Assembly (NCBI GenBank): GCA_964589785.1
Contig: CAZPUQ010000003.1
Span: forward strand, 124,001-188,000
DNA: 64,000 bases
DNA from: JAGVSR01 sp964589785
GTDB lineage: Bacteria > Pseudomonadota > Alphaproteobacteria > Rhizobiales > Hyphomicrobiaceae
Reading direction: 5' to 3'
Below the pieces are notes generated by a model. The model saw nothing but the letters and a program-made list of their open reading frames with translations, was not told where the DNA came from and ran no database searches. The position numbers and the translations under genes were made by a program. This document shows, in pieces, positions 17,648 through 27,900 of the stretch. The stretch's first letter is position 1. Every line of letters begins with the position of its first letter.

Positions 17648-18435
17648 GGGACTGCGGCCCTCGCCGCCGGCCTGTGGGTGCTCCATCCGAGCGGCGGGTC
17701 GGCGAGCTCGCCGGCAAGGACTTCGGCGACGTGCCGGCAGGCGAGCGCCTTGCCCTCGCGCGTCAGCTTGCCGGCCATGTTCATGAGGCAGCCGAGGTCG
17801 CCTGCGAGGAGGAGATCGGCGCCGGTGCGCCCGGCGTCGTCGGCCTTGCGGCTGACGATGGCATTCGAGATGCCTGGGTACTTTTCCGCGAAGAGGCCAC
17901 CGAACCCGCAGCACGTCTCGGGCTCCGACATTTCCACGAGCTTGAGACCCGGCACGAGCGCCAACAGCCGCCGCGGCGCGGATCGGATGCCAAGCTCGCG
18001 CAGGCCGGAGCAGCTATCGTGGTAGGTGGCGCGGCCGGCATAGCCGCCCGGCACGGCCGCGATCCGGCGCTCGTCCGCCAGAAAGGCGCACAGCTCATGG
18101 ACGCGGGCGGCGAACGCTGAGACCTCCGCCCGAATCGCAGGCGACGCCTCGGCGAACAGGCGCGGGTAGTGCACCTTCAGCATGGCGGCGCACGATCCCG
18201 ACGGCGTCACGACATAATCGCAGCCGGCGAACGCACGCACGGTGTTGAGCGCGAGCGTGCGGCTGGTCTGCGGATCGCCGGCATTGTAGGCCGGCTGGCC
18301 GCAGCAGGTCTGGGCTTCCGGCACGACGACGCAGCACCCGGCGGCCTCGATCAACCGGGCGGCGGCGAACCCGATCGAAGGGCGCAGGAGGTCGACGAGG
18401 CAGGTGACGAAAAGACCGGCGCGCGGGGTCGGCAA
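17644..18435 (-). CDS. lutA: Lactate utilization protein LutA (CCG-domain)
   Basis: A 263-residue protein with two CCG domains (TCCGQPAYN and TCCGFGG), typical of LutA/GlcF-like subunits. The frame is open from 18597, but the only upstream Met gives a long Arg/Pro-rich leader absent from the family. I choose the TTG at 18435, since GGAGAGG stands 6 nt before it and the protein then begins at the usual LPTPRAGLFVTCLVDLLRP. The stop overlaps the lutB start. lysR ends 115 nt upstream on the same strand. Confidence 0.88.
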   Translation of the reverse strand: MPTPRAGLFVTCLVDLLRPSIGFAAARLIEAAGCCVVVPEAQTCCGQPAYNAGDPQTSRTLALNTVRAFAGCDYVVTPSGSCAAMLKVHYPRLFAEASPAIRAEVSAFAARVHELCAFLADERRIAAVPGGYAGRATYHDSCSGLRELGIRSAPRRLLALVPGLKLVEMSEPETCCGFGGLFAEKYPGISNAIVSRKADDAGRTGADLLLAGDLGCLMNMAGKLTREGKALACRHVAEVLAGELADPPLGWSTHRPAARAAVP

Positions 18436-18550
18436 GGCTGTCCTCTCCGAGGTGTTGGCATCACCGTTAGGAGAGAGCCTTGCGCGTGGCAATGTTCCTC
18501 TTGATCCTCGAGGGGAAACAGCATCAGGCAGGCCGGTAGGTTGACCGGCG

Positions 18551-19540
18551 TCAGGCCGCGTCGCCGGCGCGCTTTGCCGGCGCTCGCGCGCCGCCACGGG
18601 CGACCCCGCGGGACACGACGGCCGGCCGGCCGCCGAGATCGAGGTCCTTGTCCCAGTACGGATCGGAGCCGAAGTGCTGGCCGAGGAACTCGAGCAGGAC
18701 GTCCACTTTCGCCGGCATGAAGTCGCGCGAGGGATAGACGGCGTAGATCGCCATCTTCGACGAGCCGCGGTACTGCTGCAGGATGATTTTGAGCGTCCCG
18801 CTGCGGATCTCCGGCGCCACCTCCCACGTGCCGCGCAGGCCGATCCCCAGGCCGCCGATCAGCGCTTCGCGGATGAGATCGGCGGAGTTGGAGCGGATGT
18901 TGCCTTTGACCCGGATCTCCTGATAGCCGCCCGGTCCGTCGAGCGACCAGGTATCCTGCGCGCCGGCACACAGGCAGTTGTGATTGTCGAGGTCCTTCAG
19001 CGTTTTTGGCGTGCCGTTCTTCTCCAGGTACTGGGGCGCCGCGACCATGACCCGCGTATCGGGCGAGAGCTTGCGCGCAACGAGCGAGGAATCCTGCAGC
19101 TCGCCGATGCGGATCGCCAGGTCGAATCCGTCGCGGATGATGTCGACGAAGTTGTCGGTCAGATGCAGGTCGAGCTCGATCTCGGGATAGAGCTCGAGGA
19201 ATTTCGGCAGGTACGGCGCGAGGTGGAAGCGGCTGAACGACGTCGGCGCCGTCACCTTCAGCTGGCCTCTGGGATTTGTGTTGCGGCGGCTGACGAAGTC
19301 GTCGGCCTCCGCGATGAGACTGAGGATGTCGATGACGCGGCGGAAATAGCCTTCGCCCGTCTCGGTGAGCGTCAGCTGGCGCGTCGTGCGCTGGAAGAGT
19401 CGGGCGCCGAGGCGCTCCTCCAGCAGGCTGATGCGCTTGGAGACCACGGCCGGGGACAGGCCCATCTCTCGGCCCGCCGCCGACATGTTGCCGGTCCTCG
19501 CCACGCGTGCGAAGATGTCGAAGTCGCTGATGGCAGTCAC
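18551..19540 (-). CDS. LysR-family transcriptional regulator
   Basis: A 329-residue LysR-type regulator. The N-terminal winged helix-turn-helix spans about residues 1-60 (ARTGNMSAAGREMGLSPAVV, then SKRISLLEERLGARLFQRTT), followed by a periplasmic-binding-like effector domain. The C-terminal 30 residues are Ala/Arg/Gly-rich. The start is GTG. It stands between lutABC, downstream on its own strand, and glcDEF, divergent, so a 2-hydroxyacid or its oxidation product is the likely effector. That is an inference from position only. Confidence 0.92.
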   Translation of the reverse strand: MTAISDFDIFARVARTGNMSAAGREMGLSPAVVSKRISLLEERLGARLFQRTTRQLTLTETGEGYFRRVIDILSLIAEADDFVSRRNTNPRGQLKVTAPTSFSRFHLAPYLPKFLELYPEIELDLHLTDNFVDIIRDGFDLAIRIGELQDSSLVARKLSPDTRVMVAAPQYLEKNGTPKTLKDLDNHNCLCAGAQDTWSLDGPGGYQEIRVKGNIRSNSADLIREALIGGLGIGLRGTWEVAPEIRSGTLKIILQQYRGSSKMAIYAVYPSRDFMPAKVDVLLEFLGQHFGSDPYWDKDLDLGGRPAVVSRGVARGGARAPAKRAGDAA

Positions 19541-19755
19541 GATACCGATCCTGAGTGCTATTTGGCTATGTTTGTCCTAGGACCTTCAACCCAACGTTGA
19601 TTGGCTTGTGGCGTGTTGGGAATGTGGCGTCGCGACCATTAGGACGACTAACATATATTCCATTTCGTTGAAAATCGGACGTCGAGCGACCTTGGGACGT
19701 AAAATCACGCTGATTCAAGGCGTTAACCAAGCAGCTCCGGATCGGCGCCGAGCGC
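19541..19755. promoter_or_regulatory. Divergent control region lysR / glcD
   Basis: This 215-nt gap separates the leftward lysR-lut genes from the rightward glcDEF genes. It contains an A+T-rich core at about 19637-19680 including ACATATATTCC, out of keeping with the GC-rich surroundings. LysR regulators normally bind T-N11-A sites in such divergent gaps. I see no single strong copy to mark. Confidence 0.45.
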
Positions 19756-21261
19756 ATGGCTAAGGAGCGAGCGCCTGGAATGACGAGCATCGAGCTGCCC
19801 GCACCGGATGCCGCCGTTCTCGAGCGGCGCGAGCTGATCGTCCGCGATCTCGTCGCGATCGCAGGCGCGGAAGCCGTGATCGCCGACGAGGATGGGCGGC
19901 GCGCCTACGAGACCGATGCGTTCGCCGCCTACCGGCGGATGCCGCTCGCGGTCGTGCTGCCGAACTCCACCGAGGCGGTTTCCGCCGTGCTCGCCTATTG
20001 CAGGCGGGCGGGTCTCAAGGTGATTCCGCGCGGCGCCGGAACCTCGCTCTGCGGCGGGGCAATTCCCGCCGAGGACGCCATCGTCGTCGGCGTGTCGCGC
20101 ATGAACCGCGTGCTCGAGGTCGACACGGCCGACCGCTATGCCCGCGTCGAGACGGGCATCACCAATCTCGCCATCTCCGCGGCGGTCGCTCCGAGCGGGT
20201 TCTTCTACGCGCCCGATCCGTCGAGCCAGCTCGCCTGCACGCTCGCCGGCAACATCGCCATGAACTCCGGCGGCGCCCATTGCCTGAAGTACGGGGTCAC
20301 CACCAACAACGTGCTGGGCGTGAAGATGGTGATGATGGACGGCTCCATCGTCGAGATCGGCGGCCCGCACCTCGATGCGGAAGGGTATGATCTCCTGGCT
20401 CTCATCATCGGCTCGGAGGGCCAGCTCGGCATCGTCACGGAGGCAACCGTGCGCATTCTGCGCCAGGCGGAAGGCGCGCGGCCGATGCTGATCGGCTTTG
20501 AATCGACGGCCAAGGCCAGCATCTGCGTCGCGCATATCATTGCCTCGGGCATCGTACCGGTCGCCATCGAGTTCATGGACCGGCCGGCGATCGAGGTGTG
20601 CGAGGCCTTCGCCAGGGCCGGCTATCCGCTCGACGTCGAGGCGCTCCTGATCGTCGAGGTGGAAGGCTCCGATGAGGAGATCGCCGACCGTCTCGCCTAC
20701 ATTTCCGGCCTGGCGCAGGAGCTGCTTCCCAGTGCCCTTGTCATCAGTGCGGACGACGCCCAGAGCGCGAAGATCTGGAAGGGCCGCAAGGCCGCGTTCG
20801 GTGCCATCGGGCGCAAGTCGGATTATCTTTGCATGGACGGCACCATTCCCCTCTCGCAGTTGACGCACGTGCTGGAGGAGATCTCGAGCATCTGCCGGCG
20901 CTATGGTCTCGGCGTTGCCAATGTCTTCCATGCCGGCGACGGCAACCTGCATCCGCTCATCATGTACGATGCCAACGATGCCCGGCAGGCGGAGCGCGCC
21001 GAGCAGGCCGGAGCCGACATCCTGAAGCTGTGCGTTTCCGTCGGCGGCTGCCTCACCGGCGAGCACGGCGTCGGCATCGAGAAGCGCGATCTGATGCGCG
21101 TGCAGTTCTCCGACGTCGATCTCGCCCAGCAGATGCGCATCAAGTCCGTGTTCGACCCCGACTGGCTGCTCAACCCCGCGAAGGTCTTCCCGCTGGACGG
21201 ACGGCCCGCCGAAGCGGCGTCGGCCGCTCCGGCCGCGCCCGGCACCAGCGCCGCAGCCTGA
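19756..21261 (+). CDS. glcD: Glycolate oxidase FAD subunit GlcD
   Basis: FAD-binding 4-type oxidoreductase that oxidises glycolate or D-lactate. The FAD-binding segment has PRGAGTSLCGGAIP and GNIAMNSGGAHCLKYGVT. The C-terminal FAD-oxidase domain ends with HAGDGNLHPLIMYD and the signature GCLTGEHGVGIEKR. From 19756 it is 501 residues. An ATG at 19780 is a close alternative, as AAGGAG lies between the two. It is the first gene of glcD-glcE-glcF, with glcE starting 15 nt after its stop. Confidence 0.94.
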   Translation: MAKERAPGMTSIELPAPDAAVLERRELIVRDLVAIAGAEAVIADEDGRRAYETDAFAAYRRMPLAVVLPNSTEAVSAVLAYCRRAGLKVIPRGAGTSLCGGAIPAEDAIVVGVSRMNRVLEVDTADRYARVETGITNLAISAAVAPSGFFYAPDPSSQLACTLAGNIAMNSGGAHCLKYGVTTNNVLGVKMVMMDGSIVEIGGPHLDAEGYDLLALIIGSEGQLGIVTEATVRILRQAEGARPMLIGFESTAKASICVAHIIASGIVPVAIEFMDRPAIEVCEAFARAGYPLDVEALLIVEVEGSDEEIADRLAYISGLAQELLPSALVISADDAQSAKIWKGRKAAFGAIGRKSDYLCMDGTIPLSQLTHVLEEISSICRRYGLGVANVFHAGDGNLHPLIMYDANDARQAERAEQAGADILKLCVSVGGCLTGEHGVGIEKRDLMRVQFSDVDLAQQMRIKSVFDPDWLLNPAKVFPLDGRPAEAASAAPAAPGTSAAA

Positions 21262-21276
21262 CCGGACGGAGCCGCC

Positions 21277-22497
21277 GTGATCGAGATCCTGCGACCCGCC
21301 GCCGACTGGGAGCTGAAGAGCATGATCGCTCAGCTCGGCGAGAAGCGCTTGCCGCTGGAGATCATCGGCGGGGGCACGAAGCGCTCGATTGGCCACCCCG
21401 TTCCGGCGGCCGCCCTGCTGACGACCGCGAGCCTGCGCGGCGTCACGCTCTACGAGCCGACCGAGCTCGTCATGTCGGCGCGCTCCGGCACCACCCTGTC
21501 GCAGATCGAGGCCGAGCTCACCTCGCGCGGCCAGATGCTGCCGTTCGAGCCGCTCGATTATGGTCCGGTCCTCGGCGTGGCTGCCGGCCAGCAGACGATC
21601 GGCGCGGTCTTTGCCACCAACAATTCCGGGGCGCGGCGGATTTGCGTCGGCTCCGCGCGCGACCATCTGATCGGCCTGCGCGGCGTCAACGGCCGCGCCG
21701 AGATCTTCAAGTCGGGCGGACGCGTGATGAAGAACGTCACCGGCTACGATGTCGCCCGCGGTTTGGCGGGAAGCTGGGGCACGCTCGCGGTCATGACGGA
21801 GGTGACGTTCAAGGTGGCGCCGCTGCCCGACGATTCGGCAACGCTGCTCTACACCGGGCTGCCGGAGGACCTTGCGGTCGAGCTCATGTCGCTGTCGCTC
21901 GGCACGCCCTTCGAGGTCTCGGGCACCGTGCATCTGTCGGCGGTCCAGGCTGCGCGGCTGCAGGTGCCGGTGCTGGCCGGCCAGAAGACCACCGTCACGG
22001 CGCTGCGCATCGAGAACTTCATGAAGTCGGTCCGCTATCGCAAGGCGCGTCTCGTCGAGACGCTGGCCGCCTATGGACGGCCGCTCGAGCTCGATCTGGA
22101 GGCGTCGCTGGCCTTTTGGGGCGACGTGCGGCGGCTGGCGTTCGTCTCCAGCTCCGACGCGATCCTTTGGCGTATCTCGACATCGCCGCGCAAGGCACCC
22201 GAGCTCGTCTCGACGTTGCGTCGCCACATGCCGGTCGACGCGGCCTACGACTGGTCGGGCGGCCTCGTCTGGCTCGAGATCCCGGCCTGCGCGGACGCGG
22301 GTGCCGCCGACATCCGCCGCGCGGTCGCCATCTCCGGCGGGCATGCCACGCTCATTCGGGCGAGCGAGAGCGTGCGCCGGCAGGTTGAGGTGTTCCAGCC
22401 CCAGACGCCCGCGATCGAGAAGCTGTCGCGCGGCCTGAAGCTCGCCTTCGATCCGCTGGGGCTTCTCAATCCCGGCCGCATGTACCAGACGATGTGA
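21277..22497 (+). CDS. glcE: Glycolate oxidase FAD-binding subunit GlcE
   Basis: A 406-residue subunit with a GlcE-type FAD-binding domain (IGGGTKRSIGHP, AGQQTIGAVFATNNSGARR, KNVTGYDVARGLAGSWGTLA). It pairs with GlcD and GlcF to pass electrons from glycolate to the respiratory chain. The start is GTG, preceded by GGACGGAG. The C-terminus keeps the family ending FDPLGLLNPGRMY. It follows glcD by 15 nt and precedes glcF by 60 nt. Confidence 0.93.
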   Translation: MIEILRPAADWELKSMIAQLGEKRLPLEIIGGGTKRSIGHPVPAAALLTTASLRGVTLYEPTELVMSARSGTTLSQIEAELTSRGQMLPFEPLDYGPVLGVAAGQQTIGAVFATNNSGARRICVGSARDHLIGLRGVNGRAEIFKSGGRVMKNVTGYDVARGLAGSWGTLAVMTEVTFKVAPLPDDSATLLYTGLPEDLAVELMSLSLGTPFEVSGTVHLSAVQAARLQVPVLAGQKTTVTALRIENFMKSVRYRKARLVETLAAYGRPLELDLEASLAFWGDVRRLAFVSSSDAILWRISTSPRKAPELVSTLRRHMPVDAAYDWSGGLVWLEIPACADAGAADIRRAVAISGGHATLIRASESVRRQVEVFQPQTPAIEKLSRGLKLAFDPLGLLNPGRMYQTM

Positions 22498-22557
22498 GGC
22501 GGAGCGCGGCGCCAAGCTCAGGAGCCCAAGCTCGGGCGAGTGCCGGCAGGAGACACG

Positions 22558-23922
22558 ATGCAGACGAACTTCACGGCCGAGCAGCTTGCCGACCCGCGCC
22601 TGGCGGAGGCCGACCGCATTCTGCGCCGCTGCGTGCATTGCGGCCTGTGCACGGCGGTGTGCTCCACCTACGTCGTGCTCGGCGACGAGCGCGACAGCCC
22701 CCGCGGCCGCATCTACCTCATGAAGGACATGTTCGAGAGCGGGCGCGATCCGAGCCCGGAGGTGCGCCGCCACGTCGACCGCTGCCTGTCCTGCCTGTCG
22801 TGCATGACGACCTGCCCCTCCGGCGTCGACTACATGCACCTCGTCGATCTCGCGCGGGCCTACATCGAGGAGAAGGGCGCGCGGCCGGCGAAAGCGCGCT
22901 TCCTGCGCGAGTTTCTCGCCCGCACGGTGCCCTATCCGCGCCGCTTCCGGTGGGCGCTGCGGGCAGCCCCGCTGGCGCGGCCGTTCCGCGGCGTCCTCGG
23001 CCGCATGGGGCTCAAGGAGCTCGCCAACATGATCGACATGGCGCCGCCCGTGCTGCCGCGATCGGCGCGCTTCTCCGGTCCCGGCACGGCGGTGACGAAG
23101 GCTGCGCGCCGCGCACGCGTCATCCTGCTCGCCGGCTGTGCGCAGCAGGTGCTGCGCCCGTCGATCAACGACGCGACGATCCGGCTGCTCGCGCGGCGCG
23201 GCATCGATGTCGTCGTCGCGCCGGGGGCGGGCTGCTGCGGCGCGCTCGTCCACCACCTCGGACGCGAGGCCGAGGCCAAGGCGCAGGCCCGCCGCAACGT
23301 CGATGCGTGGATGAAGGAGATCGGCAAGGGACCGGTCGATGCCGTTCTCATCAACGCGTCGGGCTGTGGCACGATGGTGAAGGACTATGCGCACGTGCTG
23401 CGCGACGATCCGGCTTACGCGGCCAAGGCCAAGACGATTGCCGACATGGCGCGCGACGTCAGCGAGTTCATCGCCGGCATCGGCATCGGCGCGCCGCTCA
23501 GATGGTCGTCGATCAAGGTCGCCTGTCATTCCGCCTGCTCGCTGCAGCACGGCCAGCGGATCACGGACGAGCCCAAGGCCCTGCTCTCGCAGGCCGGCTT
23601 CAGCGTCGTCGATATTCCGGAGGGCCACATCTGCTGTGGCTCGGCCGGGACCTACAACATTCTCCAGCCCGAGATCGCGACCGAGCTTCGCGACCGCAAG
23701 GTCGCCAACATCAGGTCCACGCGGCCGGATGTGGTGGCGGCCGGCAACATCGGCTGCATCACTCAGCTTGCCGGAGGCATGAGCATTCCTGTCGTGCACA
23801 CGGTGGAGCTTCTCGACTGGGCCTATGGCGGGCCCGTGCCGCCCGGCCTCGAGCCGCTTGCCGGTTTCGTCACCGACGTGCCGCAGCCCAAGCGCCTCGT
23901 GGAGGACTACATCGACGCGTGA
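22558..23922 (+). CDS. glcF: Glycolate oxidase iron-sulfur subunit GlcF
   Basis: A 454-residue electron-transfer subunit with two 4Fe-4S binding sites (CVHCGLCTAVC and CLSCLSCMTTCPSG) and two CCG domains (GAGCCGALVHH, ICCGSAGTYN). The ATG at 22558 has CAGGAGA ideally placed at 22547-22553; an upstream GTG at 22540 adds six residues and is less likely. It completes glcDEF. Its C-terminus ends 7 nt from the convergent pentapeptide gene. Confidence 0.95.
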   Translation: MQTNFTAEQLADPRLAEADRILRRCVHCGLCTAVCSTYVVLGDERDSPRGRIYLMKDMFESGRDPSPEVRRHVDRCLSCLSCMTTCPSGVDYMHLVDLARAYIEEKGARPAKARFLREFLARTVPYPRRFRWALRAAPLARPFRGVLGRMGLKELANMIDMAPPVLPRSARFSGPGTAVTKAARRARVILLAGCAQQVLRPSINDATIRLLARRGIDVVVAPGAGCCGALVHHLGREAEAKAQARRNVDAWMKEIGKGPVDAVLINASGCGTMVKDYAHVLRDDPAYAAKAKTIADMARDVSEFIAGIGIGAPLRWSSIKVACHSACSLQHGQRITDEPKALLSQAGFSVVDIPEGHICCGSAGTYNILQPEIATELRDRKVANIRSTRPDVVAAGNIGCITQLAGGMSIPVVHTVELLDWAYGGPVPPGLEPLAGFVTDVPQPKRLVEDYIDA

Positions 23923-23929
23923 GAAGCGC

Positions 23930-24757
23930 TCAGCGCATGGCCTTGCCGAGATTGTCCACGGTGTCGAAGCCGATCGCGGTATCGAGGCCCTTGGCGCCGA
24001 CGAAGTTGGCGCCGTCCACGTCCGCCCCGGTCAAATTGGCGCCGGTCAAGTCCGCGCCCTGAAAATCGACCTTCGACAGATCGGCATAGGCCAGGTTGGC
24101 GCCGGTGAGGTCCGCGCCCGTCATGCGCGAGAAGGTGAGGACCGCCTCCGCAAAGTTGGCCCTGACGAGCGTGGCGCCGGAGAAATCGCAGGACTTCACG
24201 ACGTTCTTGCGCAAGGTGACGAGCGTGCCTTCGCCGGGCCGGTCCTCGAGCGGATGGAAGTCGGCGTCCGTCAGGTCGGCGCCGCGGAAATCGGCGCCCG
24301 ACAGGTCCGCCTGCACCTTGATGCCCTTGAGGTTGGCTCCGGAGAAGCGCGGCGCGTCGGCGAGGAGGCTGCTGAGGTCGGAGTAGATGGTCGGGCGCAG
24401 GATCGTCGCGCCGGCGAGGTTGGCGCCCGACAAGTCAGCGCGGATGAGGACGGCCCGGTCGAGGCGTGCGCCGGTCAGGTCGGCGCCCTTCAGGTTGGCG
24501 CCCGTGAAGTCGGCGCCGTAGAGGTCGGTGCGGGCGAGGCTGGCGCCTTTGAAATCGAGCGCCGACAGATCGAGGTAGGTGAGGTCGCGTCCGGAGAGGT
24601 CCATCCGCTCGCCGGATTTGGCATTGTGCAGCATTTCCGTGATCTGCCGGGCCGTCATCTCGGCCTCGGGCGTGACGAGCGTGAACGTGAACGGCTCGGC
24701 GCGGGCCGCCCCGGCGATGAACGCGGCGACGCAGATCAGGTGCGCGGCCTTCAGCAT
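23930..24757 (-). CDS. Exported pentapeptide-repeat protein
   Basis: A 275-residue protein with a signal peptide (MLKAAHLICVAAFIAGAARA) and then about 35 pentapeptide units of the A(D/N)Lxx kind, for example GADLTGANLKGADLTGARL. Such repeats fold into a four-sided right-handed beta-helix. The function is unknown; exported members are often structural or surface-binding. The ATG at 24757 follows GGAGCC and gives a clean signal peptide, whereas the longer frame to 24847 does not. A GlyAsp-rich break around residues 145-200 interrupts the repeats. Confidence 0.85.
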   Translation of the reverse strand: MLKAAHLICVAAFIAGAARAEPFTFTLVTPEAEMTARQITEMLHNAKSGERMDLSGRDLTYLDLSALDFKGASLARTDLYGADFTGANLKGADLTGARLDRAVLIRADLSGANLAGATILRPTIYSDLSSLLADAPRFSGANLKGIKVQADLSGADFRGADLTDADFHPLEDRPGEGTLVTLRKNVVKSCDFSGATLVRANFAEAVLTFSRMTGADLTGANLAYADLSKVDFQGADLTGANLTGADVDGANFVGAKGLDTAIGFDTVDNLGKAMR

Positions 24758-24901
24758 GGGCTCCGGCTCCGTTCGGGACGCCTCATCAGGAAATAATCCC
24801 AATGATGCCAGATTCCAGTGCGCGGTCAAAATTGAGCGGCGAAGCAACGCCTAACCCGTTCCGGAAGACCGGAATACGGCACCGGACGCATTAACGGCCG
24901 G

Positions 24902-27900
24902 TCAGACGGGCGTGCCGAAGCCGCCGCCGGTCGGGGTCTCGACGATGAGCGCATCTCCGGCCACGAGCTCGCTGTCCCCGCATCCGCCGAGGTCTTCCAC
25001 GGCTCCGCTGCCCCGTCGGATCATGTTGCGTCCCGTGGCGCCCGGCTCGCCGCCGGCGAGACCGAACGGGGCCACGCGCCGGTAGCCCGAGAGAAGCGAC
25101 ACGTGCATCGGCTCGAGGAAGCGCAGGACCCGGCGCGTGCCGTCTCCGCTCGAAAAGCGGCCGCGTCCGCCCGACCCGCGGCGGATCGAGAACTCGTCCA
25201 CGACCACTGGATAGCGCAGCTCTAAAACCTCCGCGTCGGTCATGCGCGTGTTCGTCATGTGGGCATGCACGCCGGCCGCTCCGGAGAACCCCGGGCCCGC
25301 AGGCGAGCCCGAGGCGATCGTCTCGTAGTACTGCACGCGCCCGTTGCCGAACGTCAGATTGTTCATCGTTCCCTGCGAGGACGCCATCTGCCCGAGGGCG
25401 GCGAAGAGTGCGTTGGTGACGATCTGGCTCGTCTCGGTGTTGCCCGCAGCGACCGCCGCAGGATGGTGCGGGGCCAGCATCGACCCCTCGGGGATCACGA
25501 TGTCGATCGGTCTCAGGCAGCCGGCGTTGAGCGGGATCGGCACGCCGGCCAGCACGCGGAAGACGTAGAGCACGGCCGCACGCGTCACGGGCCGAGGCGC
25601 GTTGAAGCTCGTTGGCTGCTGGGGCGACGTGCCGGCGAAATCGACGACCGCGCGACGTGCGGCGTTGTCGATGGTGATCGCAACCTCGATCGCCGTGCCT
25701 TGGTCGGTCTCGACGCGAAAGCGCCCGCCCTGCAGCGTGGCAAGCAGGGTGTGGATCGCCGCCTCGCCGTTGTCGAGGACGTGGCCCATGTAGCGGGTCA
25801 CGGTGTCGGTCCCGAACTCGCGGGTGAGCGCCAGAAGCTCGGCCGTGCCGCGCGCGTTGGCCGCGAGCTGGGCCTTGAGGTCGGCGAGGTTCTCGCGCGG
25901 GTTGCGGGCCGGGTAGCGGGCGCCGGCCAGAAGCGCGAGCGCCTCGTTTTCGCGCAACGTGCCCGCCGCGACGAGGCGGGTCGGCGCGATGTAGACGCCT
26001 TCCTCGTCGACCGTGCGGGCCCGCGGGCTCATGGAGCCGGGGGTCAAGCCGCCGATGTCGGCATGATGGCCGCGGCTCGCCACGTAGAACAGGGGCGTCG
26101 GGTCGGAGCCGAACACCGGCGTGACGACGGTGATATCCGGAAGGTGCGTGCCGCCCGTGTAGGGGGCGTTGAGCATGAAGCTGTCGCCGGGCTTCATGTC
26201 GGCCGCGAACGCTTCGCGCACGGCCGACACGGCGCTGTCCATGCTGCCGAGATGGACCGGCACATGCGGCGCGTTGGCGACGAGCGCGCCGTCGCAATCG
26301 AAGATCGCGCAACTGAAGTCGAGACGCTCCTTGATGTTGACCGAGCGGGCGGTGGCGCGCAGCGCCTCCCCCATGTCCTCGGCGATGGCCATGAAGCGGT
26401 TGTTGAACACCTCCAGCAGGACGGGATCGGGCCGGCCGTCGTCGACACGTCCCGCCGCATGTCCCGTGCGCGGCAGCGTCCGCTTCAGGACCAGGTTGCC
26501 ATCCGCCATCAGGGTCGCCGACCAGCCCGGCTCGACGATGACGGTCTGGTGCGGCTCCAGGATGATGGCGGGACCGGGAACGGAATCGTTCGGCGTCAGG
26601 TTCCGGCGATGATGGATCGCCGCGTCGTGCGAGGCCCCGTTCGAGAAGAACGGCCGCGTCGCGGCCTTAGGCTGCGCGCCGGTCTCCGGCTCGGGAAGGT
26701 CGGCGGGCGGCGGCGCGCTGCTGCTTTCGGCCTCGGCCTCGATCTCAGCGATACGGATCGGCTTGCCGGGCTCATCGAATCCGAAGCGGCGCCGGTGCAG
26801 CTTCTCGAAGTCCGCGCGCATCAGGTGCGGCTCGGAGAGCTCGACGGGGATCGCCGTATCCGTGCCGGCATAGGCGAGATGCAGGCGCGTCACGAGCGCG
26901 ATGTCGTCGTGCGCGACGCCCTGGTCGAGGAGCGCGTCGGTCGCCGCGTTGCCAAGCTCCCAGGCGAGTTCCTCGATCGACCGCAACGCGGCCTCGCCGA
27001 ACGGAAGCTCCAGCGACTGCTCGCGGCTCGCCCGCACGGGAGCGAGCGCCATGCCCCAGGCCGAGAGCACGCCCGACAGCGGATGCACGAGCACCGTGTC
27101 GATGCCGAGCGCATCGGCGATGAGACAGGCGTGCTGTCCGCCCGCCGAGCCGAAGCACTGCAGCGCATAGCGCGTGACGTCGTAGCCGCGCTCGATGGAG
27201 ATGCGCCGGATGGCGGCAGCCATGCTCTCGACGCCGACGCGGATGGCGCCGTCGGCGACCTCGTGCGCCGAGATCCCACCGCCCGTCTCGCGGGCAAGCT
27301 CGGAGAACGCTGCGCAGACGGCCTCGGCATCGGGAGCCTCCCCGCCGCCCGGACCGAAGATGTGCGGGAAGCTCTCCGGAGCAAGCTTGCCCACCATCAT
27401 GTTCGCGTCCGTCAAGGTGAGCGGACCGCCCTTGCGATAGCAGAGCGGTCCCGGATCGGAGCCGGCGCTTTCCGGACCGACCCGGAGGCGCAGGCCGTCG
27501 AACCGCACGATCGAGCCGCCGCCCGCCGCGACGGTGTGGATGTCGAGCATGGGCGCGCGCAGGCGCACGCCCGCCACCTCGGTCTCGAAGGTTCGCTCGT
27601 AGGTGCCGGCAAAGTGCGACACGTCGGTTGAGGTTCCGCCCATGTCGAAGCCGATGACGCGGTCGAATCCGGCGGTCCTGGCCGTCTCCGCCATGGCGAC
27701 GATGCCGCCGGCGGGGCCCGACAGGATGGCATCGCGGGCGCGGAAGCGGTCGGCTGCGGCAAGGCCGCCGGAAGAGGCCATGAACATCAGCCGCGCCGGA
27801 TCGGCGCCGTCGGGCTTAGACGAGAGGCCGGCCGCCACCTGGGCGATGTAGCCGTCGAGGACGGGGGAGAGATAGGCGTCGGCAACGGTCGTGTCGCCAC

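Noticed and set aside
19723..23799. Very long minus-strand open frame opposite glcDEF (1358 codons)
   Set aside because: It is an antisense shadow caused by high G+C third positions: Arg/His/Ala/Gly-rich, without domains, and fully opposite three well supported genes.
25259..27631. Long plus-strand open frame opposite the 5-oxoprolinase gene
   Set aside because: Antisense shadow of a conserved enzyme, with Arg-rich low-complexity translation and no ribosome site.
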